Shown here one piece after another: positions 18,370-27,862 of a stretch of DNA of 64,000 nucleotides; position 1 is the first letter of the stretch, and the number at the start of each line of letters is the position of its first letter. Under the pieces are notes generated by a model, which was not told where the DNA came from, searched no databases, and saw nothing but the letters and a program-made list of their open reading frames with translations. The position numbers and the translations under genes are program-made. Source of the stretch: Flavobacteriaceae bacterium (GTDB taxonomy: Bacteria; Bacteroidota; Bacteroidia; Flavobacteriales; Flavobacteriaceae); assembly GCA_028284745.1 (NCBI GenBank), contig JANQRC010000068.1, positions 1-64,000 on the forward strand, read 5' to 3'.

Positions 18370-19911
18370 ATGGCAAAACAGAACGATCATTTCAAGAAGG
18401 TAATAGCACATGCCAAAGAGTATGGCTATGTGTTTCCTTCTAGCGAAGTATACGATGGATTAAGCGCCGTTTATGACTATGGTCAGAATGGTGTAGAATT
18501 AAAGAACAACATACGTGAATACTGGTGGAAGGCAATGGTGCAGCTGCATGATAATATCGTCGGCATCGATGCCGCCATCTTTATGCACCCTACCACTTGG
18601 AAAGCCTCTGGACACGTCGATGCTTTCAATGACCCGTTGATCGACAACAAGGACTCTAAGAAGCGCTATCGTGCCGACGTGTTGGTCGAGGATCACGTAG
18701 GCAAGTTAGATGCCAAGATCGAGAAGGAAGTGGCCAAAGCTGCCAAACGTTTTGGAGACGCCTTTGATAAAGCCCAATTTCTAGCAACCAACCCACGAGT
18801 TCTAAAATACAAAGAACAAGGCGAGAAGATCTTGAAGCGTTTGGGAAGGTCTCTAGAAAATGAAGACCTGGCCGATGTCAAGAGGTTGATCGAAGAACTA
18901 GCGATCGCAGACCCAGAGACAGGAAGCCGCAATTGGACAGATGTGAAGCAGTTCAACTTGATGTTTGGCACCAAGCTGGGCGCTTCTGCAGACTCTGCCA
19001 TGGACCTTTACCTTCGTCCTGAGACCGCACAAGGTATCTTCGTGAACTTCTTGAATGTGCAGAAAACAGGAAGGATGAAGATTCCTTTTGGAATCGCGCA
19101 AACGGGGAAAGCATTTCGCAACGAGATCGTAGCAAGACAGTTCATCTTTCGTATGCGCGAGTTTGAGCAGATGGAAATGCAGTTCTTCATCAAACCGGGC
19201 ACCCAAAAAGAATGGTACGACGCATGGAAGGAAACTCGATTGAAGTGGCACCATTCTCTAGGTATGGGCGAAGAGAACTATCCCTTTCACGATCATGAGA
19301 AACTGGCCCACTATGCCGATGCTGCTTGTGATATCGAGTTCAGGTTCCCATTCGGATTCAAAGAATTGGAAGGCATACACTCGCGAACAGACTTCGACCT
19401 ATCTAGTCACGAGAAGCATTCTGGGAAGAAGCTGCAATACTTTGACCCCGAGATCAATGAAAGCTACACGCCTTATGTCTTAGAGACCTCGATAGGGCTC
19501 GACCGCATGTTCCTGGCAGTCTTTTCGAATTCGTTGACCGAAGAAACGCTTGAAGACGGGTCTGCGAGAACGGTATTGAAATTGCCTTCCGTACTGGCGC
19601 CTACAAAGGTGGCAGTGTTGCCATTGGTCAAGAAGGACGGGTTGCCGGATGTCGCCAAGAAGATCGTCGAGGAGTTGAAGTGGGACTTCAAGGTCATCTA
19701 TGACGAAAAAGATGCTGTGGGTCGTCGATATCGTAGGCAAGATGCCAACGGAACGCCTTTCTGCATCACAGTAGATCACCAAACATTAGAAGACGACACA
19801 GTGACGATACGACATCGGGACACGATGGAGCAAGACCGCATAGAACGATCACAGGTCAGAGGCCTGGTAAAGGATGAAGTAGACATACGATCTTGGTTTA
19901 AGAAGATGTGA
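18370..19911 (+). CDS. glyS: Glycyl-tRNA synthetase (dimeric alpha2 type)
   Basis: The enzyme charges tRNA-Gly with glycine using ATP. The 513-residue protein is the eukaryote-like homodimeric class II form. Its conserved N-terminal stretch includes YGQNGVELKNNIREYWWKAMV and MHPTTWKASGHVDAFNDP. Class II motif 2 is FRNEIVARQFIFRMREFEQMEMQFF and motif 3 is the Gly-rich ETSIGLDRMFLAVF. The C-terminal anticodon-binding domain follows (APTKVAVLPLVKKDGL to the end). The N-terminus matches Bacteroidota homologues, fixing the start at 18370. It is followed by a strong terminator. Confidence 0.97.
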   Translation: MAKQNDHFKKVIAHAKEYGYVFPSSEVYDGLSAVYDYGQNGVELKNNIREYWWKAMVQLHDNIVGIDAAIFMHPTTWKASGHVDAFNDPLIDNKDSKKRYRADVLVEDHVGKLDAKIEKEVAKAAKRFGDAFDKAQFLATNPRVLKYKEQGEKILKRLGRSLENEDLADVKRLIEELAIADPETGSRNWTDVKQFNLMFGTKLGASADSAMDLYLRPETAQGIFVNFLNVQKTGRMKIPFGIAQTGKAFRNEIVARQFIFRMREFEQMEMQFFIKPGTQKEWYDAWKETRLKWHHSLGMGEENYPFHDHEKLAHYADAACDIEFRFPFGFKELEGIHSRTDFDLSSHEKHSGKKLQYFDPEINESYTPYVLETSIGLDRMFLAVFSNSLTEETLEDGSARTVLKLPSVLAPTKVAVLPLVKKDGLPDVAKKIVEELKWDFKVIYDEKDAVGRRYRRQDANGTPFCITVDHQTLEDDTVTIRHRDTMEQDRIERSQVRGLVKDEVDIRSWFKKM

Positions 19912-19928
19912 TATTTTTCAACAGAACA

Positions 19929-19963
19929 AAAAGCCCGTCGTACAACGGGCTTTTCTCTTTTTT
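19929..19963 (+). terminator. Rho-independent terminator after glyS
   Basis: AAGCCCGT at 19931-19938 pairs with ACGGGCTT at 19945-19952, followed by a T-rich tract (TTTTCTCTTTTTT). It is a strong hairpin directly after the stop codon. Confidence 0.88.
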
Positions 19964-20026
19964 AACGAGAAATTTTTTGAATTAGGACAGATTTTTCAGA
20001 CCTTTAGAGACTTTTCTATAAAACTA

Positions 20027-23000
20027 ATGACCATGAGAGTAAAACTATTTTCCTTGACCTTATTGGCCTCTCTGTCAATCCTTTCTTATGCGCAAGCACA
20101 AGACCGAGGGGTGGGGCCTAATTTTTACAGTACTTCGACCTCTATGAGGGTAGTACCGCCCCTGTCATCAAAGTCACAGCTCATACCTGCTGTTGATTCT
20201 GAAAAAGAAGTGTTAGACGGACGTTCATCTAAAAACATTGTAGTTCCAGGCAAAGGAAGCATAGGGCCAGATGTGCATGCTATGAATCCGGGTCGTTTGG
20301 AGGGAAGGATCCCCAGCCGTATGCCAGAATTGGTATTCGAGACTGCTGCAAGTGTTTCACAGCCCACAGACCCTGCTGGCGCTGTAGGACCTAACCACTA
20401 TGTGGCAGTATTCAACACGGGATTCAGGATCTTTGATAAAAGTGGGAACCCGCTTACAGGACAGCTTTCACCAGATAATATCTTCTCAAGTGGAAGTTGT
20501 TGTGACCTAACATTGTCGTACGATCCAAATGCTGATGACGACCCTAACGACGGCAACCCTCCTGGAAGATGGGTGATGTCCATTCTATATTCATCAAACG
20601 GAGACGTTGAAGTAGCCGTTTCTCAAACTAACGATCCTGAGACCACCGCGTGGAATGTTTATGAATTTGCCAACATTAACGATTACCAGAAAGTTTCGGT
20701 TTGGAGCGATGGGTACTACATGACAGCGAACGTAAACTCTGCTTCGGCAGGCACTAACGATGCTGTGTTTGCCATGGAGCGTGATGCGATGATCGCTGGT
20801 GCGCCAACCGCTCAAATACAAGCATTTCCATTGCCAGGCATTGGTACTTTTGGATTTTACAGCCCGCAGGCGTTTAACGTTAGCGATGACAACATGCCAG
20901 CTACAGGCAGTGCTCCTATCGTATATCTGCAAGATGATGGTTGGGGAAGCGTCAACGACCCTGACCACGTAAAGTTATGGGAGATCGATGTGGACTGGAA
21001 CACACCTGCGAACTCGACCATTTCGCAACCACAACTGCTTTTCACGCAGCAAGCTTTTAATTCAGTGTTTGATGGTGGTAACTTTTCCAATTTACCACAA
21101 CCTGGCGGAGGTTCAGACATCGATGCAATACAAGCATCGATCATGAACCAGGCGCAGTTCAGAAAATTCGGAAGCCATAATTCTGCTATATTCAATTTTG
21201 TTGTCAATATCGGTACAGCGACTGCAGATCGTGCTGGTATCCGCTGGTTCGAGCTTCGCCAATCGGGAGACGGCCAACCTTGGTCTATCTTTCAAGAAGG
21301 TACATATACATCCCCAGATGGTAAGAATGCATGGAATGCCAGTATGATCATGGATGGCCTAGGTAATATTGGCATGGGCTATTCAGGTATGGGCGGTACG
21401 ACTAGTACGGATGTAAGCTCTTATTATACGGGCAGGTTTGTGAGTGATGCTGCTGGTACGATGTCGGTTGCTGAAACATTGATCCAAGCTGGCAACGCGA
21501 GCATCCCTTCATTGAGGTATGGTGATTACAGTAAGATTGACATCGACCCATCTGACGATAAGAAATTCTGGTTTGTCAATGAATTGATGAACAATGGTAG
21601 AAAGAACGTTGCTGGTGTATTCCAGTTGGCACCTAATACAACCAATGATGTTGGTGTTGTAACTATTGACTCTCCTGTTTCATCTACCTTGACCAATGCA
21701 GAGACAGTCACAGTTACTGTATTCAATTTTGGAGAGAATGCTGCATCAGGTTTTGATGTTACTTATCAAGTAGATGGCGGTACAGTTGTTACGGAAGCAT
21801 TCCCTGGCACCTTAGCCTCTCAGGTAAGTGCCCAATTCACTTTTAGCACTACAACGGACCTTTCTGTGGAAGGCCAAACATACTCCATCGCATCATCTAC
21901 GGTCCTGTCTGGTGACGAAGAACCCAATAACGATTCGGTTACCGCTCAGGTGACACATTTGCCAGCGGTTGATGTAGGTGTTACGGCGATCACAGCACCC
22001 GCCACAGGGTCAGGGCTTTCAAGCACAGAGGCTGTGACCATTACGGTCGAGAACTTTGGAGGTCAAGACCAATCCAACATTCCAGTCTCCTTTACTTTGG
22101 ATGGCGGTACTCCTGTTCAAGAAACATTGGCTGGGCCACTTGCCGTAGGAGCTAGTACCTCGTACACTTTTACGGCTACAGTAGACCTGTCTGCCATAGA
22201 TGAGTACACAATTGCTGCAACAACAAGCCAACCAGGCGATTCAGACACTTCTAATGACAGTACATCAGTAGTTGTCCAAAATCAGCTAGACTATTGTATT
22301 CCTGTTACCACCCTTGGATGTAATATTGATGGAATCAAACGATTTGTGCTGAATACCATAGATGCAGACGATGGTGGTAGTGGTTGTAACTCTACCGGTG
22401 CCACCCAAGGATATGTAGACCGGACCAATCTATCAACCGACCTGGATAGAACTCCTGGCCTCAATGTGTACACCCTGCAAGCTCAGCATAACTGGACAGC
22501 AGGCGCCACTATTGAAGCACTCTCAGTCTGGATCGACCTTGACGACAACGGCATATTTGATGCCACAGAAAGACTTATCGATGCTGTGAATTTCACATTT
22601 GCAGGACAGTTGAATGACTTTACATTGACGATCCCCAACACAGCTCCTATTGGCCCGCACAGACTTAGAGCAATTGCTCTAGACACATCTGCTGCAGGAG
22701 ACCTTACGGATCCTTGTGCCGATATGGCTTTTGGAGAGACTCATGATTATACGGTCAATATCTTCGACTCTACACTTTCTAATAGAGACTTTGACATTGC
22801 TGGATCTAGCTTAGAGGTATTGTACATGGAGCAAGACCAGTTTAGAATTCGTTTGAATACGACCTTCAGTGGAGACTATTTGAACTTCAACCTTTATAAC
22901 TTGTCTGGACAGGTGCTTTCATCCTATCGTGTTGAGCCTGACGGGCAAGGACAGTTTGTGTATGACCTCGACATGTCATACGCTGCTCCTGGAGTATACA

Positions 23001-23056
23001 TTGTGAAGATGGGAGACGACGGGCAAGTGCTTACCAGGAAGATTCTGGTCAGGTAG
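20027..23056 (+). CDS. T9SS-secreted surface protein with CARDB-like and GEVED domains
   Basis: The protein has 1009 residues. A signal peptide (to about residue 25, YAQAQ) is followed by a large N-terminal beta-propeller-like region (about 75-535; DPAGAVGPNHYVAVFNTGF, YGDYSKIDIDPSDD). Two CARDB/Ig-like repeats follow (about 540-640 and 645-750; DVGVVTIDSP and DVGVTAITAP). A GEVED-type domain lies at about 755-910 (VWIDLDDNGIFDATERLID). The T9SS type A sorting domain is at about 930-1009 (FNLYNLSGQVLSS, APGVYIVKM, ILVR end). It should cross the outer membrane by T9SS. The substrate or partner is unknown. A second ATG two codons in is an equally good start. A terminator follows. Confidence 0.88.
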   Translation: MTMRVKLFSLTLLASLSILSYAQAQDRGVGPNFYSTSTSMRVVPPLSSKSQLIPAVDSEKEVLDGRSSKNIVVPGKGSIGPDVHAMNPGRLEGRIPSRMPELVFETAASVSQPTDPAGAVGPNHYVAVFNTGFRIFDKSGNPLTGQLSPDNIFSSGSCCDLTLSYDPNADDDPNDGNPPGRWVMSILYSSNGDVEVAVSQTNDPETTAWNVYEFANINDYQKVSVWSDGYYMTANVNSASAGTNDAVFAMERDAMIAGAPTAQIQAFPLPGIGTFGFYSPQAFNVSDDNMPATGSAPIVYLQDDGWGSVNDPDHVKLWEIDVDWNTPANSTISQPQLLFTQQAFNSVFDGGNFSNLPQPGGGSDIDAIQASIMNQAQFRKFGSHNSAIFNFVVNIGTATADRAGIRWFELRQSGDGQPWSIFQEGTYTSPDGKNAWNASMIMDGLGNIGMGYSGMGGTTSTDVSSYYTGRFVSDAAGTMSVAETLIQAGNASIPSLRYGDYSKIDIDPSDDKKFWFVNELMNNGRKNVAGVFQLAPNTTNDVGVVTIDSPVSSTLTNAETVTVTVFNFGENAASGFDVTYQVDGGTVVTEAFPGTLASQVSAQFTFSTTTDLSVEGQTYSIASSTVLSGDEEPNNDSVTAQVTHLPAVDVGVTAITAPATGSGLSSTEAVTITVENFGGQDQSNIPVSFTLDGGTPVQETLAGPLAVGASTSYTFTATVDLSAIDEYTIAATTSQPGDSDTSNDSTSVVVQNQLDYCIPVTTLGCNIDGIKRFVLNTIDADDGGSGCNSTGATQGYVDRTNLSTDLDRTPGLNVYTLQAQHNWTAGATIEALSVWIDLDDNGIFDATERLIDAVNFTFAGQLNDFTLTIPNTAPIGPHRLRAIALDTSAAGDLTDPCADMAFGETHDYTVNIFDSTLSNRDFDIAGSSLEVLYMEQDQFRIRLNTTFSGDYLNFNLYNLSGQVLSSYRVEPDGQGQFVYDLDMSYAAPGVYIVKMGDDGQVLTRKILVR

Positions 23057-23082
23057 ATGTTCTGGATCCAAACTAACATAAG

Positions 23083-23112
23083 AAAGAGAGGCTCATTCCT
23101 CTCTTTTTTTTA
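23083..23112 (+). terminator. Terminator after the T9SS protein, overlapping the convergent gene's end
   Basis: AAAGAGAGG (23083-23091) pairs with CCTCTCTTT (23098-23106) and runs into a long T tract. The final codons and stop (23093) of the convergent small lipoprotein lie inside the hairpin. Confidence 0.8.
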
Positions 23113-23440
23113 TTTCTTGAATTCGCACAGGAACTGTATTGGGACATCTGCTCATCTGTCGAAGCCTTTCGAATTTGACCCAAATCGGAGCGTCAGCTTT
23201 TTGAAAATCGCCTTGAAGATTTATAGGGTCGTATAGCGTGGTCTCTTGATCAAGTTGAATTAAATAGGCACATTCACCCGATTCTTTTTCAAGGACGGAA
23301 GCCTTCGAAAAACCCTCCTGGATCATCATGCTGCTTTTGCTCACTGTATTGTCCGATGCGCTTGGTCGGGTTGAATTACAACCGCTAAAAGCCAATGTGA
23401 GAGATAACAGTCCGAATGATATTTTGCTTGCTAAGGTCAT
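23093..23440 (-). CDS. Small lipoprotein of unknown function
   Basis: About 115 residues. The start at 23440 is chosen because MTLASKISFGLLSLTLAFSGC is a complete lipoprotein signal with lipobox AFSGC; a longer frame from 23467 adds nine residues that would precede it. The mature part is acidic, with one later cysteine pair (ECAYL, RCPNTV), and ends in Lys/Glu. I do not recognise a family. It follows the large beta-barrel gene at 23472 by about 31 bases on the same strand and is probably co-transcribed. This suggests a periplasmic or outer-membrane partner of that protein. Confidence 0.65.
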   Translation of the reverse strand: MTLASKISFGLLSLTLAFSGCNSTRPSASDNTVSKSSMMIQEGFSKASVLEKESGECAYLIQLDQETTLYDPINLQGDFQKADAPIWVKFERLRQMSRCPNTVPVRIQEIKKREE

Positions 23441-23471
23441 AGCCCTAATGTACATCAAAAAAAGCAAACTG

Positions 23472-26400
23472 CTAGAAGTAAGCTTTTAGCTGAATGTTTC
23501 CGGTGTGGATGGTCCTTGAGTTTTCTGACTTCCGCCCCTGGTAGTTAAGATTCAGGTCTAGGAACTTGGTCAATTGCCGCTGTGCCAGAAGATTCCAGGT
23601 CATGTTGTTGCCAGGCTGCAATCCTTCAAGCATTTGGTACCCAACAGGCGAAAACGCGTTGCCTACAAAATCGTTCCTGAAGAAATTGAATTCACCCATG
23701 ACAGTCGTCTTTTGACTTTTTGATATTGAAAAAGAGGCACCAAGCTTTTGCTGATCCAAGGTTTCCATGTCTCCGACCTGGTTCTCACGACTTCTAAATT
23801 CATAGAAAACATCAAATCGGGCATTGTCACCAAACAAATACGACAGCTTCGGATTGAGTCGGTAGGTATCTATCTCGAAGTTTCTACTCAAAAAGTTCTC
23901 GGCGGCACTTTCTATAGTGCTGGTCAGGCCTGTAAGTGTTATAAGCCAAGATTCTTGGAATTTGTGGGTGAATTGTAGTTGATGTGAGAACAGATTATTT
24001 GTCTGGCTCCCTGTAGATAATTGGCTACGTCCCTTGTTCAGTAAATAGTTGTAGACGGTGGTAAATTTTTGCTTCCCACGATTATAGTATATCGTGTTTC
24101 GCAGGTTCTGGCTCAACCCGAGCAGGTTCTCATCACCACTCTCAAAGGGATTCAAATTAAAGTTATCGCCCTCTCTACGTATTTTTCTATCTATGATATA
24201 ACTGGTCTGATTGTAAAAATGCGATAATAGCTTCTTTACCCCACTTTCATTACTCCAACTGGCAGGATTTAGTGTAAGGTTCTGACTAAACTTGTTTTGG
24301 TGTGTCTTTATGAATACCTGATTTGGAAGAAGCACTCGGATATATTCTGCCTGGTCTTGAAATTGCGCTACCTCAAACTCATCAAGTTCCTGGATGCCAT
24401 TGTTGTTATAGTCGACCCAGACGAATGTTCCTTGCCCCGGGTCTACTTGAACAAAGGTGAATTCTTGCTGTGGTTGCGTTCCCGAATTGGTCTCATAGGC
24501 AATGTTAAAACGCACTTTGTCTTTCCAGATGCGTTGGTTGTACAGTGCTCTTGAATTCAGCGACTGCTCGTCTGCAATGGCCTCATCTACATAGTCAAAG
24601 TCTCGATAGCTGGCAAAAAGCTGTAATTGGGCGTTCTTCCCTTTAAGCAATTGCGATCTTATATAGTAAGTGTTAGAAGTATTGAAGCGTTGCAGACGAT
24701 TGCTTTGTATGCTATCATTTGTTCTATATCGATACCCTATCTCTGCATAGATGCCGGTACTATCGCCCACGCCCAAAAATGGGTTGTATTCATAGAAACG
24801 TTGACTAATAGGCGTTAACGAATCGTTTACGACCACTTTTTCTTGATTGTCCTCCAAGTGAATGGCAGCACCAACCCATGCTTTTTTCACCCCATAGGCT
24901 GCCAATCCGTTAGAGCGAAAGAATGTTGATTCGGACGTATTGCTATCACTATTCAAAATGCTATTGTTCGTTTGTAGCTTGAAACGCTTAGAAGAGAGAT
25001 TCGCACTTACGATATGACGATCTCCTGTATAGAGATCATCAATCTCTAATCGCTCATATTGGTAGGTGGCGGTTCCTTTTTCGGATCGGACAAGTTGTAG
25101 TCCGCCAGTGATGAGATGCTGTGTGCCCAACGAACTATTCTGGTTGAGTCGCGAATTGTTAAGAATAGGCAGGTTCCAATCACGATTGAATTCTACCTGA
25201 TAGATACCTTCTAAGTTTCTGAAGTTCTCATCTACGAAATCATAATTGGCAAAGCCATCTAGCTTCCATGCTTTGTCTATGAGGTTTTGCTTGAGATTTA
25301 ATTTGACACCCAAGCCTTCATTGTCTTCATCATCGATGTCAGAAAATAAGTTTTGGTCGTTGTTGCTCACTGCGGCTTCAAAACGTATGGAAGTGCGTTC
25401 TGAAGGATCGTACCCGCCATTGACCACCGCCAGTTGCAGCTTGTTGGGAGCACTTAATTGCACGACAGGCTCATAGTTTCCCTGGAGCATGCCATTGATG
25501 GGTGCCACGAACTCAAAGATTCGGCCAATGGCATTGTTGTTGGCCAGTATGTAATTTCCTTGCCCTTGTCCCACCAACGAGAATCGTACGTTGAACAATT
25601 CGTCTTCAGGATCATTCGAGAACACAAAGATCTCAGTGCCATTAAGATCTTCTTTTCTGTACAGGATCTTGTTCTCAGAAAAGGTATCCTCGATTGCCGA
25701 AGGGGCGACCATAAGACGTTGATCATCGCCCGCTGTACCTAAGATGGCCACTTGCTCTTCAGAGAGGTTTTGTTGTATGGGTTGATTTTTAGCATCGTTT
25801 TCGCTGTATAGCTGGCCACCTATAAAGAACTTCTCACTTTCATATTTGGCACCGCCAAAGGCCACAAAGCGCGTGTAATTGTTGTCAGTGAATTGGTAAT
25901 CTACCGTGATACGCATATCAGAAGTGATCGGAAAGGTAGGATTGAAGCGGATCTCGCCTGCGTTGTAATCGATGACGTAGTCGTTGTTCTCACCCCGCTT
26001 CAGTGGAAGCCCGTTTACGTAGACGGTCTCACTACCAGAAATGATCAAGATGAAGAGCTCGTTGTTGGGGCCAAGCAGTTTGTAGGGGCCTTGATTGCCT
26101 TCTTGCGCTTGAAACTGACTTTGCGTGTACCGGCCCCTAACTACAGCGCCAGAAGCATATAAGGAAGTGCTCGAATTTTCATGCGGAAGGTTGGCATTGA
26201 TCGATACTCCCTGTACTTTCTTCTGGAAGCGCATGAAGTACGAATCGGTATCAGCTAGATTTACATCGCCAGCCCGTATCTTCCAACGGTCGCTTTCCAG
26301 CTCGATAAAAACCTGATCGAACTCGTCCAGTCGCTGTGAATACCCACTTTCTTGCAGTGGGATGTTTGCATCTTGTATCGAAGCCCGGAGTGTTACTTTG

Positions 26401-26897
26401 TCCGACAATTTTCCAGATATCTGAAGGTCTAACTGAGAGTTCAGTACCGAGTTCTGATTGTTGCCAATAGTGATACCTCTTGTGATGCTTCCGGAGGTGC
26501 TCAGTCCCGCAAACGGAGAGAAGGGTTGTCGATTGTCTGATCGAAGTGAGTATAGCTTGCTCAGGTCTCGCGGATTATCTACGATGATACTCTTGTCCAG
26601 CGCAGCGTATCGCTTGGTAAGAAAGTCAGGATAACGGAGGTATTCAACAATGATCGAATCTGTATCAACATTTTCTACAACAAGCAAAGCCTTGGAAAAG
26701 TCTACCTTATATCTTGTGGTGTCTATCGTGTTCCCATTCGGCATCTTAATGTTGAATTGCGCACTATTGATACTTACGCTATCGATCGTAATGGTATCGG
26801 CGACGGCTATTTTTCTCGACACAAAATTGTTGGGGATGTCTTGTGCCCGTGCAAAGAAAGCAAATGATAGTATGAAGAATGGCACAAGAAGCCTCAT
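23472..26897 (-). CDS. Large outer-membrane beta-barrel protein with SprA-like segment
   Basis: The 1141-residue protein has a signal peptide (FFILSFAFFARAQ). Residues about 130-345 carry a pattern that resembles internal segments of the T9SS translocon protein SprA: RGITIGNNQNSVLNSQLDLQ, a long beta-region ending in the AGDVNLADTDSYFMRFQK motif, then GSETVYVNGLPLKRGENNDYVIDYNAGEIRF and IVDYQ-type strands. The rest is beta-barrel-like, with a DYNNNGIQELDEF motif near residue 830 and a terminal aromatic (QLKAYF). It is far shorter than SprA (over 2000 residues), so it is not SprA itself. It is likely an outer-membrane protein of a related family. The comparison to SprA is from memory of the family, not an alignment. 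Confidence 0.7.
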   Translation of the reverse strand: MRLLVPFFILSFAFFARAQDIPNNFVSRKIAVADTITIDSVSINSAQFNIKMPNGNTIDTTRYKVDFSKALLVVENVDTDSIIVEYLRYPDFLTKRYAALDKSIIVDNPRDLSKLYSLRSDNRQPFSPFAGLSTSGSITRGITIGNNQNSVLNSQLDLQISGKLSDKVTLRASIQDANIPLQESGYSQRLDEFDQVFIELESDRWKIRAGDVNLADTDSYFMRFQKKVQGVSINANLPHENSSTSLYASGAVVRGRYTQSQFQAQEGNQGPYKLLGPNNELFILIISGSETVYVNGLPLKRGENNDYVIDYNAGEIRFNPTFPITSDMRITVDYQFTDNNYTRFVAFGGAKYESEKFFIGGQLYSENDAKNQPIQQNLSEEQVAILGTAGDDQRLMVAPSAIEDTFSENKILYRKEDLNGTEIFVFSNDPEDELFNVRFSLVGQGQGNYILANNNAIGRIFEFVAPINGMLQGNYEPVVQLSAPNKLQLAVVNGGYDPSERTSIRFEAAVSNNDQNLFSDIDDEDNEGLGVKLNLKQNLIDKAWKLDGFANYDFVDENFRNLEGIYQVEFNRDWNLPILNNSRLNQNSSLGTQHLITGGLQLVRSEKGTATYQYERLEIDDLYTGDRHIVSANLSSKRFKLQTNNSILNSDSNTSESTFFRSNGLAAYGVKKAWVGAAIHLEDNQEKVVVNDSLTPISQRFYEYNPFLGVGDSTGIYAEIGYRYRTNDSIQSNRLQRFNTSNTYYIRSQLLKGKNAQLQLFASYRDFDYVDEAIADEQSLNSRALYNQRIWKDKVRFNIAYETNSGTQPQQEFTFVQVDPGQGTFVWVDYNNNGIQELDEFEVAQFQDQAEYIRVLLPNQVFIKTHQNKFSQNLTLNPASWSNESGVKKLLSHFYNQTSYIIDRKIRREGDNFNLNPFESGDENLLGLSQNLRNTIYYNRGKQKFTTVYNYLLNKGRSQLSTGSQTNNLFSHQLQFTHKFQESWLITLTGLTSTIESAAENFLSRNFEIDTYRLNPKLSYLFGDNARFDVFYEFRSRENQVGDMETLDQQKLGASFSISKSQKTTVMGEFNFFRNDFVGNAFSPVGYQMLEGLQPGNNMTWNLLAQRQLTKFLDLNLNYQGRKSENSRTIHTGNIQLKAYF

Positions 26898-27010
26898 AAG
26901 GTATGAAGTCGCGTTTTCAGACCAAAAATATCCTAAATCTTTTAGAAGGAATAGTCTATGCTAGTTAACGTGAAAAGCCCATCATTATTTATTTTAGCAA
27001 AAAATATCAG

Positions 27011-27772
27011 ATGAGGATAGCATCATACAATGTAAATGGGATTAGAGCGGCCTTGAACAAGGGCTTTGTCGAGTGGTTGCAAAGTGCCGACCCAGACGTG
27101 ATCTGCCTTCAAGAGATCAAGGCCATGAAGGATCAATTAGACCTTTCGGTCTTTGAGGAGGCAGGATATGCAAACAACTATTGGTTCAGCGCTCAGAAGA
27201 AAGGATACAGTGGCGTGGCCATTCTATCAAAGACAGCGCCTGATAACATTACGGTAGGTACTGGCATCGATTATATGGATGCTGAAGGACGCAATATCAG
27301 AGCCGATTTTGGGGATATTTCTGTGATGAGTATGTACTTGCCTTCGGGGACCAACCTGGGTCGTTTAGATTTTAAGCTACAATACATGGCAGACTTTCAG
27401 CGATATGCTGACGAGCTTCGAAAGGAAACGCCCAATTTGATCGTTTGTGGCGATTACAATATTTGTCATGAGGCGATCGATATTCACGATCCTGTGCGCA
27501 ACAAGAATGTCTCGGGTTTTCTCCCTGTAGAGCGAGAGTGGATCGGTGATTTCATTAAAAGCGGTTTCGTAGATTCCTTTAGGCATTTCAATAAAGAACC
27601 GCACCACTATACTTGGTGGAGTTATCGTGCCAATGCGCGTGCTAACAATAAAGGATGGCGTTTAGACTATGCCATGGTGGCCGAGTCGCTACAAGACCGA
27701 TTGAAGCGATCTGTGATTCTTACAGAAGCGAAGCATAGTGATCACTGTCCGATCATGATCGAAGTTGATTAG
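27011..27772 (+). CDS. xth: Exodeoxyribonuclease III / AP endonuclease
   Basis: This metal-dependent endonuclease/exonuclease/phosphatase-family enzyme incises DNA at abasic sites and removes 3' blocks in base-excision repair. The 253-residue protein has the expected motifs: SYNVNGIRAALNKG at the N-terminus, CLQEIKA (metal-binding Glu), KKGYSGVAILSK, CGDYNICHEAIDIHDP, WWSYRANARANNKGWRLDY and the C-terminal catalytic Asp-His in SDHCPI. Length and start are standard. It is divergent from the large beta-barrel gene and followed by a terminator, so it is monocistronic. Confidence 0.95.
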   Translation: MRIASYNVNGIRAALNKGFVEWLQSADPDVICLQEIKAMKDQLDLSVFEEAGYANNYWFSAQKKGYSGVAILSKTAPDNITVGTGIDYMDAEGRNIRADFGDISVMSMYLPSGTNLGRLDFKLQYMADFQRYADELRKETPNLIVCGDYNICHEAIDIHDPVRNKNVSGFLPVEREWIGDFIKSGFVDSFRHFNKEPHHYTWWSYRANARANNKGWRLDYAMVAESLQDRLKRSVILTEAKHSDHCPIMIEVD

Positions 27773-27798
27773 AAAAGAATTCCGCAGTATCTTTATAG

Positions 27799-27831
27799 GC
27801 CTTGCAAACAGTTTGCAAGGTTTATTTTTTG
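27799..27831 (+). terminator. Rho-independent terminator after xth
   Basis: CCTTGCAAAC (27800-27809) and GTTTGCAAGG (27811-27820) form a perfect stem followed by TTTATTTTTT. Confidence 0.88.
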
Positions 27832-27862
27832 AAGCGTCTAAACCTTCAACCAAAAATCAGCT

